Assembly: GCF_008704995.1 (NCBI RefSeq)
Contig: NZ_CP023747.1
Coordinates: 2,258,501-2,322,500, forward strand
Source of the DNA: Streptomyces nodosus
Lineage (GTDB): Bacteria > Actinomycetota > Actinomycetes > Streptomycetales > Streptomycetaceae
Direction: 5' to 3'
DNA length: 64,000 nucleotides
The translations under genes and the position numbers were made by a program. A model generated the notes under the pieces. The model had not been told where the DNA came from and made no database searches. It saw only the letters and a list, made by a program, of their open reading frames with translations. Shown here piece after piece: positions 1 through 8,397 of this stretch. The first letter of the stretch is position 1. The number at the start of each line of letters is the position of its first letter.

Positions 1-40
1 CGGTACCCGAGGGGGCCGGGGTCGTCCGATCACTCCCGGT

Positions 41-69
41 GTCCGGGAGCCCCGAAAAGGGCCCCGGAC
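41..69. terminator. Hairpin at the window edge, probable terminator
   Basis: An inverted repeat has arms GTCCGGG-a-GCCC and GGGC-CCCGGAC around the loop cgaaaa. It lies about 120 bases past the stop of the minus-strand gene at 188. It could end that gene or one entering from the left; there is no clear U-run. Confidence 0.4.
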
Positions 70-126
70 CCGCAGGGACGCTCCCGCCGCACTCCGGCGC
101 CCCGGCAGGCGGTCTCCGCCCCTCGC

Positions 127-178
127 GACGCCCGTCCCCGTACCGAGCGACGCCCGTCCTTGTGCCGAACGCCCGTCC
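127..178. repeat. Three short direct repeats of ACGCCCGTCC
   Basis: ACGCCCGTCC occurs at about 128, 150 and 169, spaced 22 and 19 bases apart, in the spacer just past the stop at 188. The first two copies share a leading G. Function unknown; it may be replication slippage in GC-rich spacer DNA. Confidence 0.5.
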
Positions 179-187
179 GCCGCGGCC

Positions 188-730
188 CTAGTCCAGGTCG
201 ATGCGCTCCCCCGGACCCGGGCCGTCGTCCTCGCCCCGGTCGTCGCCCGGTGTCCCGGGGCCGAAGCCGCCGAAGGAACGGGCGGTCCAGCGCCGCTCCT
301 GGGTCTCGACGGCCGAGCGGTAGGCGGCGAGCAGCTCCGAGCCGGCCGCGGCGAGATGGTCGAAGACCTCCGGGTTGCGCTCGATCACCGGTTCCACGGC
401 GGCCTTGGCCTGCTGCACCGCCTCCTGCACCATCTGCTGGGCCGCGCCCGAGGCGAGGGCGCCGAACAGCGGGTTCTGGAGATCGGACAGCTTGTCGGTG
501 ACCGCGTCGACGAGCCTGCGCAGCTCCTCGGCGGCCGAGCCGGGCGGCGGGCCGCCGCGGGCACGGCGGCGGGCCTTCTCCGCGGCGAGGTCCTCGGCAC
601 ACGCCTTCGCCCAGGCGTCGGCGTCGACCGTCCGTTCCTCGGGGCTCCCGGCGCCGCCCGGACCCGGGGGAACCCCACCGTCGGCGGCCGGCTCGTGAGC
701 GGTGTCGGACCTGGGGCGCTCTTCGCTCAT
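188..730 (-). CDS. DUF5304 family protein
   Basis: This 180-residue acidic, probably soluble protein resembles the DUF5304 family of Streptomyces, whose function is unknown. The N-terminal 35 residues are disordered and rich in Gly and Pro. Residues of about 65-145 form Ala/Glu-rich helices (for example EELRRLVDAVTDKLSDL and VQEAVQQAKAAVEPVIE) that could pack as a coiled coil. The C-terminal tail is acidic and ends in DLD. There is no signal peptide or membrane segment. It lies 104 bases downstream of the ArsA-like gene on the same strand and may be cotranscribed with it. The family call is from recalled resemblance. Confidence 0.8.
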   Translation of the reverse strand: MSEERPRSDTAHEPAADGGVPPGPGGAGSPEERTVDADAWAKACAEDLAAEKARRRARGGPPPGSAAEELRRLVDAVTDKLSDLQNPLFGALASGAAQQMVQEAVQQAKAAVEPVIERNPEVFDHLAAAGSELLAAYRSAVETQERRWTARSFGGFGPGTPGDDRGEDDGPGPGERIDLD

Positions 731-834
731 GACGGACTCCTGACTGAGGCTCGTACTCTCGACGTTACCCGAACGGGGGTACGCGATTCACCGCGTACCC
801 CGCCGTTCCCGGCGCCCCCCCGGGCGGGCGCCGG

Positions 835-2013
835 TCACCCACGGCGCGGCCACAGCTCCGGGTCCGGGGCGAAGCGGATGCGCAGCTCGCCCTCGCGCAG
901 GGCCGCACCCGCCACGGTGCAGCGGCGCAGCGCCGACGGCAGCGGAACGATCCGGCGGAAGGACCCCGCGCTCACCACGATCTCGTCGCCGCGCCGCACC
1001 AGGTCCAGCTCCTCGCGTATCGCGCCGGGCAGCGGGATGTGCCATACGAGCACACCGTCCTCGGCGATCCGGTCCCGTACGGGCCACTCGACCGCGGCCT
1101 CGGCCGGGCCCACGGCCGGGACCGGGAGCACCGCGAGATCGTCGGTGCCCCGCGGGTCCCGGCCGAGGTGCGGCACGCCGTGGACGGCCCGGAGGCCGTA
1201 CGTGCCCTGCCACTCCTCCAGGGTCTTGCGCTGCTGGGCGGCCAGGCTCGCGACCCAGGTGTCCTGGCCGGTGTCGGGCAGCACCCGGTTGGCGACCAGG
1301 AACTCGGGGCGCAGGGCGCGCAGGGCGAGCCCGGTGACGGCCGTACGGACCGCGTCGGCACCGGCCGGACCCGGCTCGGCGACCAGCCACACGCTGGTGG
1401 CCCGGTCGGCCATCACGGCTTCCACGGCGGCCAGCTCCACGTCCCAGCGGCCGGCGGTCTCGTACAGCCACTCGGCGGGCATCGGGACGCCGGCGAGCCG
1501 GCCGAGGACGGGGCGCAGGGCGCGGGCGGCCTGCCGCTCCGGCGGGAGCAGCCGGCGCAGATAGCGGCGCAGCTCCTCGGGCAGGGCGAGCAGCACCAGC
1601 GCCTGCGGGACGGGCGGCAGATCGACGACGAGCAGGTCGTACGCCTCCGAGAGCGCGGCGTCGCGCAGGGCGCGCAGCAGGGCCAGCTCCTCGGCGCCGG
1701 GGAGGGGGGTGACCTCCTCGGCGTCCAGCCGGGCCGCGCCGAGCAGGTCGAGCGCGCCGGCGGCGCGGTCCTGGAAGGCGATGAGGTCCGCACGGAAGCG
1801 GGCGGCGGCGTCCGGACGCCAGACGGTGAGCCCGGGCGCCGCCTCGACCGGGGTGGCGCCGGTGGGGACGCCGAGCACGGCACCGGGGGTGTCGGTGCGG
1901 TCGGCGCTGAGCAGGAGGGTACGGGTGCCCTGGCGGGCGGCTGCCAGCGCGGTGGCCGCGGCGACGGTGCTCCGGCCGGAGCCGCCGGAGCCGGTGATCA
2001 GGAGGGTGCGCAT
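835..2013 (-). CDS. ArsA/GET3-like ATPase with altered P-loop
   Basis: The 392-residue protein has the fold signature of ArsA/GET3 anion-transporting ATPases. It has an N-terminal P-loop region (LLITGSGGSGRST, residues 4-16), a switch-like LLVVDLPPVPQ near residue 130, and a C-terminal beta-rich tail typical of actinobacterial ArsA-like proteins. True ArsA/GET3 proteins carry GKGGVGKT. Here the signature Lys is Ser9 and the Walker A Lys is Arg14, so nucleotide hydrolysis may be weak or lost. No arsenic genes are near, so an arsenite pump role is unlikely. There is no membrane segment. The ATG start directly precedes the P-loop strand. Confidence 0.75.
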   Translation of the reverse strand: MRTLLITGSGGSGRSTVAAATALAAARQGTRTLLLSADRTDTPGAVLGVPTGATPVEAAPGLTVWRPDAAARFRADLIAFQDRAAGALDLLGAARLDAEEVTPLPGAEELALLRALRDAALSEAYDLLVVDLPPVPQALVLLALPEELRRYLRRLLPPERQAARALRPVLGRLAGVPMPAEWLYETAGRWDVELAAVEAVMADRATSVWLVAEPGPAGADAVRTAVTGLALRALRPEFLVANRVLPDTGQDTWVASLAAQQRKTLEEWQGTYGLRAVHGVPHLGRDPRGTDDLAVLPVPAVGPAEAAVEWPVRDRIAEDGVLVWHIPLPGAIREELDLVRRGDEIVVSAGSFRRIVPLPSALRRCTVAGAALREGELRIRFAPDPELWPRRG

Positions 2014-2252
2014 GAGGGTGAACGCTACCGGGGCCCGGCCGACGGACTGAGCAGGGACATCACCGAGCGCGGTGTCCGGGCACCGCCGCGGCGGCCACCG
2101 CCCCGTACCCGCCCGGACCGCACGGGCGGCGGGTTCCGCTCACGGCCGGAGGGACCGGACGGCGGACCCGCGGGGGCGGGGAGGGACCGGGCCGGCCTCG
2201 CGCGGCCCCGGAGCCGGCGCCGAGGCGGCGGACGGCACGGGTTCCGGACGGG

Positions 2253-2699
2253 CTACTCGGCGTCGCCCGACTCCACCCGCTTCTTCAGCCCCGCCAGCGC
2301 CCGGTCGATGATGACCTTCTCGGCCTTGCGCTTGATCATGCCGAGCATCGGGATCTTCACGTCCACCGTCAGCCGGTAGGTGACCTCGGTGCCGCCCGAG
2401 CCGGCCGGCTTCAGCAGATAGGAGCCGTCCAGGGAGCGGAGCATCTGGGACTTGACCAGGGTCCAGGAGACCTCGCTGTCACCCGTCCAGGTGTACGCCA
2501 GCGTCTGGTCGTCCTTGATCGCGCCCGCGTCCATGACCAGGCGCACCTGCTCGGCGCGGCCCCGGTCGTCCGTCGCGAGGACCTCGGCCTCCTTCACCTC
2601 GCCCGTCCAGTCCGGGTAGCGCGCGAAGTCGGCGATCACCCGCATGACGTCGGCCGGCGCGGCCTTGATCGTGATGCTCGAACTGGTGTGTTCCGCCAT
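2253..2699 (-). CDS. SRPBCC family protein (polyketide cyclase/dehydrase-like)
   Basis: This 148-residue single-domain protein has the START/SRPBCC helix-grip pattern. It begins SSITIKAAPADVMRVIADF, followed by YPDWTGEVKEAEVL, then strands including VTYRLTVDVKIP, and a C-terminal amphipathic helix ending KKRVESGDAE. Such proteins bind lipids or other hydrophobic ligands. The start at 2699 is chosen because GGAGGAG lies 8 bases upstream. The frame stays open for 32 more codons, but these read like non-coding sequence. The ligand cannot be told from the sequence. Confidence 0.85.
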   Translation of the reverse strand: MAEHTSSSITIKAAPADVMRVIADFARYPDWTGEVKEAEVLATDDRGRAEQVRLVMDAGAIKDDQTLAYTWTGDSEVSWTLVKSQMLRSLDGSYLLKPAGSGGTEVTYRLTVDVKIPMLGMIKRKAEKVIIDRALAGLKKRVESGDAE

Positions 2700-2853
2700 C
2701 GCCGTGGCTCCTCCAGATGCGGTCCGGTGAGGGAGGGTGGGTGCGCACGTGTGTGCAGCGTGAAGGCTACCGCGCACACGCCGCGCGGCTGTCATCCCGC
2801 CTGCGGTTCGGACGGCGGCCGGTCGCCGCCCCGCCCGGCCCGGGCCCGGCCGC

Positions 2854-3651
2854 TCACCACTCCAGCGCCCAGGGCCGCCCGCTCCCCGCGAAGTGCCCCA
2901 CGTTCACGCACTCCGTGGCCCCGATCCGCATCCGCCGGACCAGCGGCTGGTGGACATGGCCGAAGAGCGCGTACCGCGGACGCGTGCGGCGGATCGCGTC
3001 CAGCAGGGCCCGGCTGCCGCGCTCGAAGCGGCGCGCCACCGTGTCGTACACCAGCTCGGGCACCTCCGGCGGGATATGGGTGCACAGCACGTCCACCTCG
3101 CCCACCGCCTCGATCTTCGCCGCGTACTCCTCGTCGCTGATCTCGTACGGGGTCCTCATGGGGGTGCGCAGGCCTCCGCCGACGAAGCCGAAGGTCCAGC
3201 CGCCGATCTCCACCCGGTCGCCGTCCAGCACGGTGGTGCCCCGCCCGGCGTACTCCGGCCACAGGGTCGGCACATCGACATTGCCGTAGGTGGCGTACGT
3301 CGGCGTCGGGAACGCGGCGAAGAGTTCGGCGTACTGCCGGCGGACCGCCTTCTCGATGACGGTGGTGCGGTCGCCGCCGACACCGGCCCACAGTCCGGCC
3401 CCGAAGGCCCGCGCCTCCTCGAAGCGGCGGGCGGTGCGCAGTTCCACCAGGCGGTCGGCGTTCTCCCGGCCGAACAGATCGGGGAAGATCCCGCGCGAGT
3501 GGTCGGCATAGTCGAGGAACAGGACCAGGTCCCCCAGGCAGATCAACGCGTCCGCACCGTCACCGGCCCTGGCCAGGTCCCGCGCATTGCCGTGCACATC
3601 GCTGACCACATGTACACGCGTCCTCGTGTTGCCGCCCGGTGTGAGTGCCAT
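2854..3651 (-). CDS. Metallophosphoesterase
   Basis: This 265-residue calcineurin-like phosphoesterase has the family metal-binding blocks in order: SDVHGN (Asp18, His20, Asn22), LGDLVLF, ATYGNVDVP, CTHIPPE and FGHVHQP. It probably hydrolyses phosphodiester or phosphomonoester bonds with a two-metal centre in the cytoplasm; the substrate is unknown. The ATG at 3651 gives a normal N-terminus, whereas upstream in-frame codons add 84 residues without family features. It is divergent from fadD, with a palindrome-containing 303-base spacer between them. Confidence 0.87.
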   Translation of the reverse strand: MALTPGGNTRTRVHVVSDVHGNARDLARAGDGADALICLGDLVLFLDYADHSRGIFPDLFGRENADRLVELRTARRFEEARAFGAGLWAGVGGDRTTVIEKAVRRQYAELFAAFPTPTYATYGNVDVPTLWPEYAGRGTTVLDGDRVEIGGWTFGFVGGGLRTPMRTPYEISDEEYAAKIEAVGEVDVLCTHIPPEVPELVYDTVARRFERGSRALLDAIRRTRPRYALFGHVHQPLVRRMRIGATECVNVGHFAGSGRPWALEW

Positions 3652-3706
3652 GACGATCAAGGGTAAGCGCGTGGGGCAAACGTGAACAGTGACGGACGGA
3701 CCTGTA

Positions 3707-3726
3707 GTTACTGGCCAGTCAGTAAC
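3707..3726. promoter_or_regulatory. Palindromic site in the phosphoesterase-fadD spacer, possible operator
   Basis: The 303-base divergent spacer 3652-3954 holds GTTACTG-GCCAGT-CAGTAAC, with a nested perfect palindrome ACTGGCCAGT at 3710-3719. Size and symmetry fit a TetR-type operator, and TetR regulators often control fatty-acid genes. A TACTGT box at 3736-3741 is a possible fadD -10. No regulator gene adjoins, so this is inference from symmetry and place only. Confidence 0.4.
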
Positions 3727-3954
3727 GGTGTGGACTACTGTGCGCCAAGGACACGCCCCTCCATGTGACGCGCGGAACATCTCGTCGGGTTCCCCTGTCC
3801 CCGAAGCATACCGACGGGTAACGTCCGAGCAGTCCAGTCCTGCCCAGGGTTCCGGCCGACGACCCCCTGAACCCTGCGCCCCCGCCCGAGCCTTGGACCG
3901 CACCGTCGCAGCACACAGAGTCGTGGCGACGGCGCCCTATGAGGAGCAGCAGTC

Positions 3955-5778
3955 TTGCGCGAGTTCAGCCTTCCTGCTTTGTACGAGGTCCCCTCGGACG
4001 GCAATCTGACCGACATCGTCCGCAGAAACGCCGCTCAGCACCCCGATGTCGCCGTCATCGCCCGCAAGGCGGCCGGCGGCGCCTGGCAGGACGTCACCGC
4101 CGCCGCCTTCCTCACCGAGGTACGGGACGTGGCGAAGGGGCTGATCGCCTCCGGTGTCCAGCCGGGCGACCGGGTGGGGCTGATGTCCCGGACCCGCTAC
4201 GAGTAGACGCTGCTGGACTTCGCGATCTGGAGCGCGGGCGCGATCACCGTGCCGGTGTACGAGACCAGTTCGCCGGAGCAGGTGCAGTGGATCCTCGGCG
4301 ACTCGGGGGCGACCGCCTGCGTGGTGGAGCTGGACGCCCATGCCGCGGCCGTCGAGTCGGTGCGCGACCGGCTGCCCGCGCTCAAGCACGTCTGGGAGAT
4401 CGAGGCCGGGGGCGTGGCGGAGCTGCGCCGCGCCGGCCGGGATGTCAGCGACGCGACGGTGGAGGAGCGCAGTTCGCTCGCCAAGGCCGACGACCCGGCC
4501 ACCATCGTCTACACCAGCGGCACCACCGGGCGCCCCAAGGGCTGTGTGCTCACCCACCGCAGCTTCTTCGCCGAGTGCGGCAACATCGTCGAGCGGCTGC
4601 GGCCCCTCTTCCGTACCGGCGAGTGCTCGGTCCTGCTGTTCCTGCCGCTCGCGCATGTCTTCGGGCGGCTGGTGCAGATCGCGCCGATGATGGCGCCCAT
4701 CAAGCTGGGCTGCCTCCCGGACATCAAGCACCTCACCGATGAACTCGCCGCGTTCCGGCCGACGTTGATCCTGGGTGTGCCCCGGGTCTTCGAGAAGGTC
4801 TACAACGGGGCGCGCGCCAAGGCGCAGGCCGACGGCAAGGGCAGGATCTTCGACAAGGCGGCGGACACGGCGATCGCGTACAGCCGCGCCCTGGACACCC
4901 CGTCCGGTCCGTCGCTGGGGCTGCGGATCATGCACACGGTGTTCGACAAGCTCGTCTACAGCAAGCTGCGCGCGGTGCTGGGCGGGCGCGGCGAGTACGC
5001 CATCTCCGGCGGCGCCCCGCTGGGCGAGCGCCTCGGCCACTTCTTCCGCGGCATCGGCTTCACCGTCCTGGAGGGCTACGGACTGACCGAGTCCTGCGCC
5101 GCCACCGCGTTCAACCCCTGGGACCGGCAGAAGATCGGCACGGTCGGGCAGCCGCTGCCCGGATCCGTGATCCGGATCGCCGACGACGGCGAGGTGCTGC
5201 TGCACGGCGAGCATCTGTTCAAGGAGTACTGGAACAACGAGGCCGCGACCGCCGAGGCGCTGGCCGACGGCTGGTTCCACACCGGCGACATCGGCACCCT
5301 CGACGAGGACGGCTACCTCAGGATCACCGGCCGCAAGAAGGAGCTCATCGTCACCGCGGGCGGCAAGAACGTGGCCCCGGCGGTGATCGAGGACCGTATC
5401 CGGGCGCACGCACTGGTCGCGGAGTGCATGGTGGTGGGCGACGGGCGGCCGTTCGTGGGCGCGCTGATCACCCTGGACGAGGAGTTCCTGGGCCGCTGGG
5501 CCGCCGAGCACGGCAAGCCGGCGGGCTCCACCGCGGCGTCGCTGCGCGAGGACCCGGAGCTGCTCGCCGCGGTCCAGACCGCGGTCGACGACGGCAACGC
5601 GGCGGTGTCGAAGGCGGAGTCGGTGCGGAAGTTCCGCATTCTCTCCTCCCAGTTCACCGAGGACTCGGGGCATCTCACCCCGTCCCTGAAGCTCAAGCGC
5701 AATGTGGTCGCCGAGGACTTCGCGGACGAGATCGAGGCCCTCTACCGCAAGGAGCGGGCCCCGGGCGTCACCTCCTGA
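3955..5778 (+). pseudogene. fadD: Long-chain acyl-CoA synthetase interrupted by one in-frame TAG
   Basis: The frame runs from TTG 3955 to TGA 5778 (607 codons before the stop) except for TAG at 4204-4206, codon 84. The context TRYE-stop-TLLDFAIW suggests the lost residue was Trp (TGG to TAG). The rest is an intact AMP-forming ligase: TIVYTSGTTGRPKG near residue 183, GYGLTES, GWFHTGDIG, ITGRKKELIV with GGKNVAP, and a C-terminal LKLKRN lysine. The intact enzyme would activate fatty acids with ATP and CoA. There is no frameshift or other stop, so the lesion is recent or a sequencing error. Reinitiation at GTG 4249 would lose the N-terminal 98 residues. The RBS-like GAGGAG lies 9 bases before TTG. 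Confidence 0.85.
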
Positions 5779-5799
5779 GGCACCGCCCCCGCCGGGTTC

Positions 5800-6942
5800 C
5801 TACAGCAGTTCCTTCAGGCGCTCCGCCAGCAGATCCCAGCGCCACTTCTCCTCGACCCACCGTCGGCCCCGCTCCCCCATCCTGCGGCGCAGTTCCGGAT
5901 CGCCCAGGAGCGTCACGACCCGGTCGGCGGTCTCCTCGGCGGAGCCGCCCCGCACCACCCAGCCGGTCTCGCCGTCGAGCACCGCGTCCGGTGCTCCTCC
6001 GGAGTCGCCGGCCACCACCGGGAGACCTGTCGCGGACGCCTCCAGATAGACGATGCCGAGGCCCTCGACGTCCAGACCGCCCCGGCGGGTGCGGCAGGGC
6101 ATCGCGAAGACGTCGCCCGCCCCGAAGTGGGCCGGCAGCTCCGCCCAGGGGACGGCGCCCGTGAAGCGGACCGCGTGGGCGACCCCGGTCTCGTCCGCGA
6201 GCCTGCGCAGGTCCCTCTCGTAGGGCCCGCCCCCGACGATCAGCAGCACCGTGTCCGGCTGTTTGCCCAGGACGCGGGGCATCGCCCGGATCAGGGTGTC
6301 CTGGCCCTTGCGCGGGACCAGCCGGGAGACGCAGACCACCACCGGGCGGTCCGTGAGACCCAGCCGGGCACGGACCTCGTCGCCGCCCGAACCGGGGTGG
6401 AAGGTCCGCTCGTCGACGCCCGGCGGCAGTTGCACCATGCGTGCGGCCGCCTGCGGCGTCAGTGCGGAGGCGATCCGGGAGCGGGTGTACTCGCCGAGGT
6501 AGGTGATCGTGTCCGTGGACTCGCCGATCCGGCGCAGCAGGCCCCGCGCGGCGGGCAGTTGGGCCCAGCCCGCCTCATGGCCGTGGGTGGTCGCCACCAG
6601 CCGCTCCGCCCCGGCCCGCCGCAGCGCGGGCGCCATCAGGCCGAGCGGGGCCGCCGCCCCGAACCACACCGAGGTGCAGCCGTGCTCCCGCAGCAGCCCC
6701 ACGGCCCGCCGGGTCGCGCCCGGCGTGGGCAGCAGCATCGTCGTCCGGTCCCGTACGACGGTGAAGGGCTGCTCGGCGTCGAAGGCGGCCGTCACCTCGG
6801 CGCCCTCGCGGCCACGCTTCCAGGTGGACGCGTAGACCACCAGCCGCCCGGGATCCGTCCGCAGTGCCATGTTGTGCAGGAACGCCTGGATACCACCCGG
6901 GCGGGGCGGGAAGTCGTTGGTCACGATGAGGGTCTTGTGCAT
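5800..6942 (-). CDS. GT4 glycosyltransferase, PimB-like
   Basis: The 380-residue protein has a GT-B fold of family GT4. The N-terminal domain begins TLIVTNDFPPRPGGIQAFL, the acceptor-side glycine-rich loop seen in PimB-type mannosyltransferases. The C-terminal domain has VCVSRLVPRKGQDTLI, LLIVGGGPYE and an EX7E-like segment around EGLGIVYLEASATGLPV. It probably transfers a sugar from a nucleotide donor to a lipid or polyisoprenoid acceptor at the inner face of the membrane, as in phosphatidylinositol mannoside synthesis. ATG 6942 is chosen because the motif-bearing strand starts directly there. It is convergent with fadD and divergent from a GT87-type membrane gene that may act in a related pathway. 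Donor and acceptor are not determined. Confidence 0.82.
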   Translation of the reverse strand: MHKTLIVTNDFPPRPGGIQAFLHNMALRTDPGRLVVYASTWKRGREGAEVTAAFDAEQPFTVVRDRTTMLLPTPGATRRAVGLLREHGCTSVWFGAAAPLGLMAPALRRAGAERLVATTHGHEAGWAQLPAARGLLRRIGESTDTITYLGEYTRSRIASALTPQAAARMVQLPPGVDERTFHPGSGGDEVRARLGLTDRPVVVCVSRLVPRKGQDTLIRAMPRVLGKQPDTVLLIVGGGPYERDLRRLADETGVAHAVRFTGAVPWAELPAHFGAGDVFAMPCRTRRGGLDVEGLGIVYLEASATGLPVVAGDSGGAPDAVLDGETGWVVRGGSAEETADRVVTLLGDPELRRRMGERGRRWVEEKWRWDLLAERLKELL

Positions 6943-7053
6943 CGACGTCGACAGTACCGAACACGATGTGCCAACCGTACGGACAGCTCGATACGGTGGC
7001 CCCGGCGCCGGACGGCCGTGCTGTCCGGCCCTCGCACGGTCCGCCGGGGGATC

Positions 7054-8358
7054 ATGGCCCCGCACGGCCCAGAGCGAGACGGCCCAGAGCGACACGACAC
7101 GGACGCGCCAGGACAGGGGCACGAGGTGGACACTGCGGAGGCACGCCGGTCACCGGTCCTGCTGCTCGCCGTCTGGGCCCTGACCAGGCTGGTGCTGCTG
7201 CTCTTCGTCCTCAAGGTGTGGACCTTCCCCGGCCCGGACGTCACCAGCGATGTCTCCGTGATCTACCAGGGCTGGTACGACACCCTGCGCTCCGGGTCGT
7301 TCCCACACGACGACGTCACCTGGCAGTACCCGCCCGCCGGTGCGCTCGCGATCCTCTCCCCCGCGCTGCTGCCGTTCCTGGACTATGCGCATGCCTTCGC
7401 CGTGCTGGCCTGCCTCGCCGACCTCGCGGTCCTGTGCCTACTCCGGTACGCGGGGACGCGCCCCGGCAGGACGCCCCGGGGCGCCTGGGTGTGGGTGGTG
7501 GGCGTCGCACTGCTCGGCCCCACCGTGTACGCCCGCTACGACGTGATGGTGACGGCGGTGGCGGTCGCCGCGCTGCTGGCCGGGCTGCGCCGGCCCCGGG
7601 TGCTGGGGGCGCTCGTGGGCCTGGGCGCACTGCTGAAGGTGTGGCCGGTGCTGCTGCTGGCGGGCGTCGCCCGGCGTCGGGTCTGGCTCTCGGCCGCGGC
7701 GACGGCGGGCTCCCTGGCGCTGCTCTTCGCCCTCACCGCGCCCGGCGCCTTCGCCTTCCTCACCGCCCAGCGCGACCGGGGCACCGAGGTGGAGTCCCTG
7801 GGCGCGCTGGTCTTCCATGTGGCCCGGCACTTCGGGTGGGAGGGCCGGGTGCTGCTCAACTACGGCTCGGTGGAGTTCCTCGGCCCGCACGTCGACCTGG
7901 TCAGCTCGGGGGCCCTCTTCCTGAGCGTGATCGGCTTCGGCTGGCTGCTGCTGTGGCGGGTGAGCGCCGGCCGGCTGCCGGCCCGGGCGCTGACCGACGC
8001 GGCCTTCGTCGCGGTCCTGCTGTTCACGGTCACCAGCCGGGTGATCAGTCCGCAGTACCTGGTGTGGCTGGTCGGGCTGGCGGCCGTCTGCCTCTGCTTC
8101 CGCGACAGCCGGATGACGCTGCCCGGCCATCTGGTCCTGGGCGCGTGCCTGGCCACCGTCCTGGAGTTCCCGGTCTTCTTCGCGAACGTCGTCGCCAGTG
8201 ACGGGCTCGGCATCACTCTCCTCCTGGTGCGCAACGGCCTCCTGGTGCTGGCCACCGTCACCGCCGCGCTCCAGCTGTGGCGCGGCACCGTCTCCCAGCC
8301 GCTCCCGACCGTCCCCCCTCAGGCCACCCGCTCCCAGGAGACCCTCAGCTCGTCCTGA
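7054..8358 (+). CDS. GT87/DUF2029-type integral membrane glycosyltransferase
   Basis: The product is a 434-residue polytopic membrane protein with roughly ten hydrophobic segments. Features are typical of GT87 mannosyltransferase-like proteins: VWTFPGPDVTSDVSVIYQ after the first helix, WQYPPAGALAIL in the first large loop, YARYDVMV, and LLKVWPVLLL. Family members use polyprenyl-phosphate sugars on the outer face of the membrane. ATG 7054 is preceded closely by CGGGGG. GTG 7126, directly before the first helix, is an equally possible start that would drop a hydrophilic 24-residue tail. It is divergent from the PimB-like gene, 111 bases apart. Confidence 0.78.
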   Translation: MAPHGPERDGPERHDTDAPGQGHEVDTAEARRSPVLLLAVWALTRLVLLLFVLKVWTFPGPDVTSDVSVIYQGWYDTLRSGSFPHDDVTWQYPPAGALAILSPALLPFLDYAHAFAVLACLADLAVLCLLRYAGTRPGRTPRGAWVWVVGVALLGPTVYARYDVMVTAVAVAALLAGLRRPRVLGALVGLGALLKVWPVLLLAGVARRRVWLSAAATAGSLALLFALTAPGAFAFLTAQRDRGTEVESLGALVFHVARHFGWEGRVLLNYGSVEFLGPHVDLVSSGALFLSVIGFGWLLLWRVSAGRLPARALTDAAFVAVLLFTVTSRVISPQYLVWLVGLAAVCLCFRDSRMTLPGHLVLGACLATVLEFPVFFANVVASDGLGITLLLVRNGLLVLATVTAALQLWRGTVSQPLPTVPPQATRSQETLSSS

Positions 8359-8397
8359 CGCCGCGCCCGCACCGGCAGCAGCACGAGGGGCGGGGTG

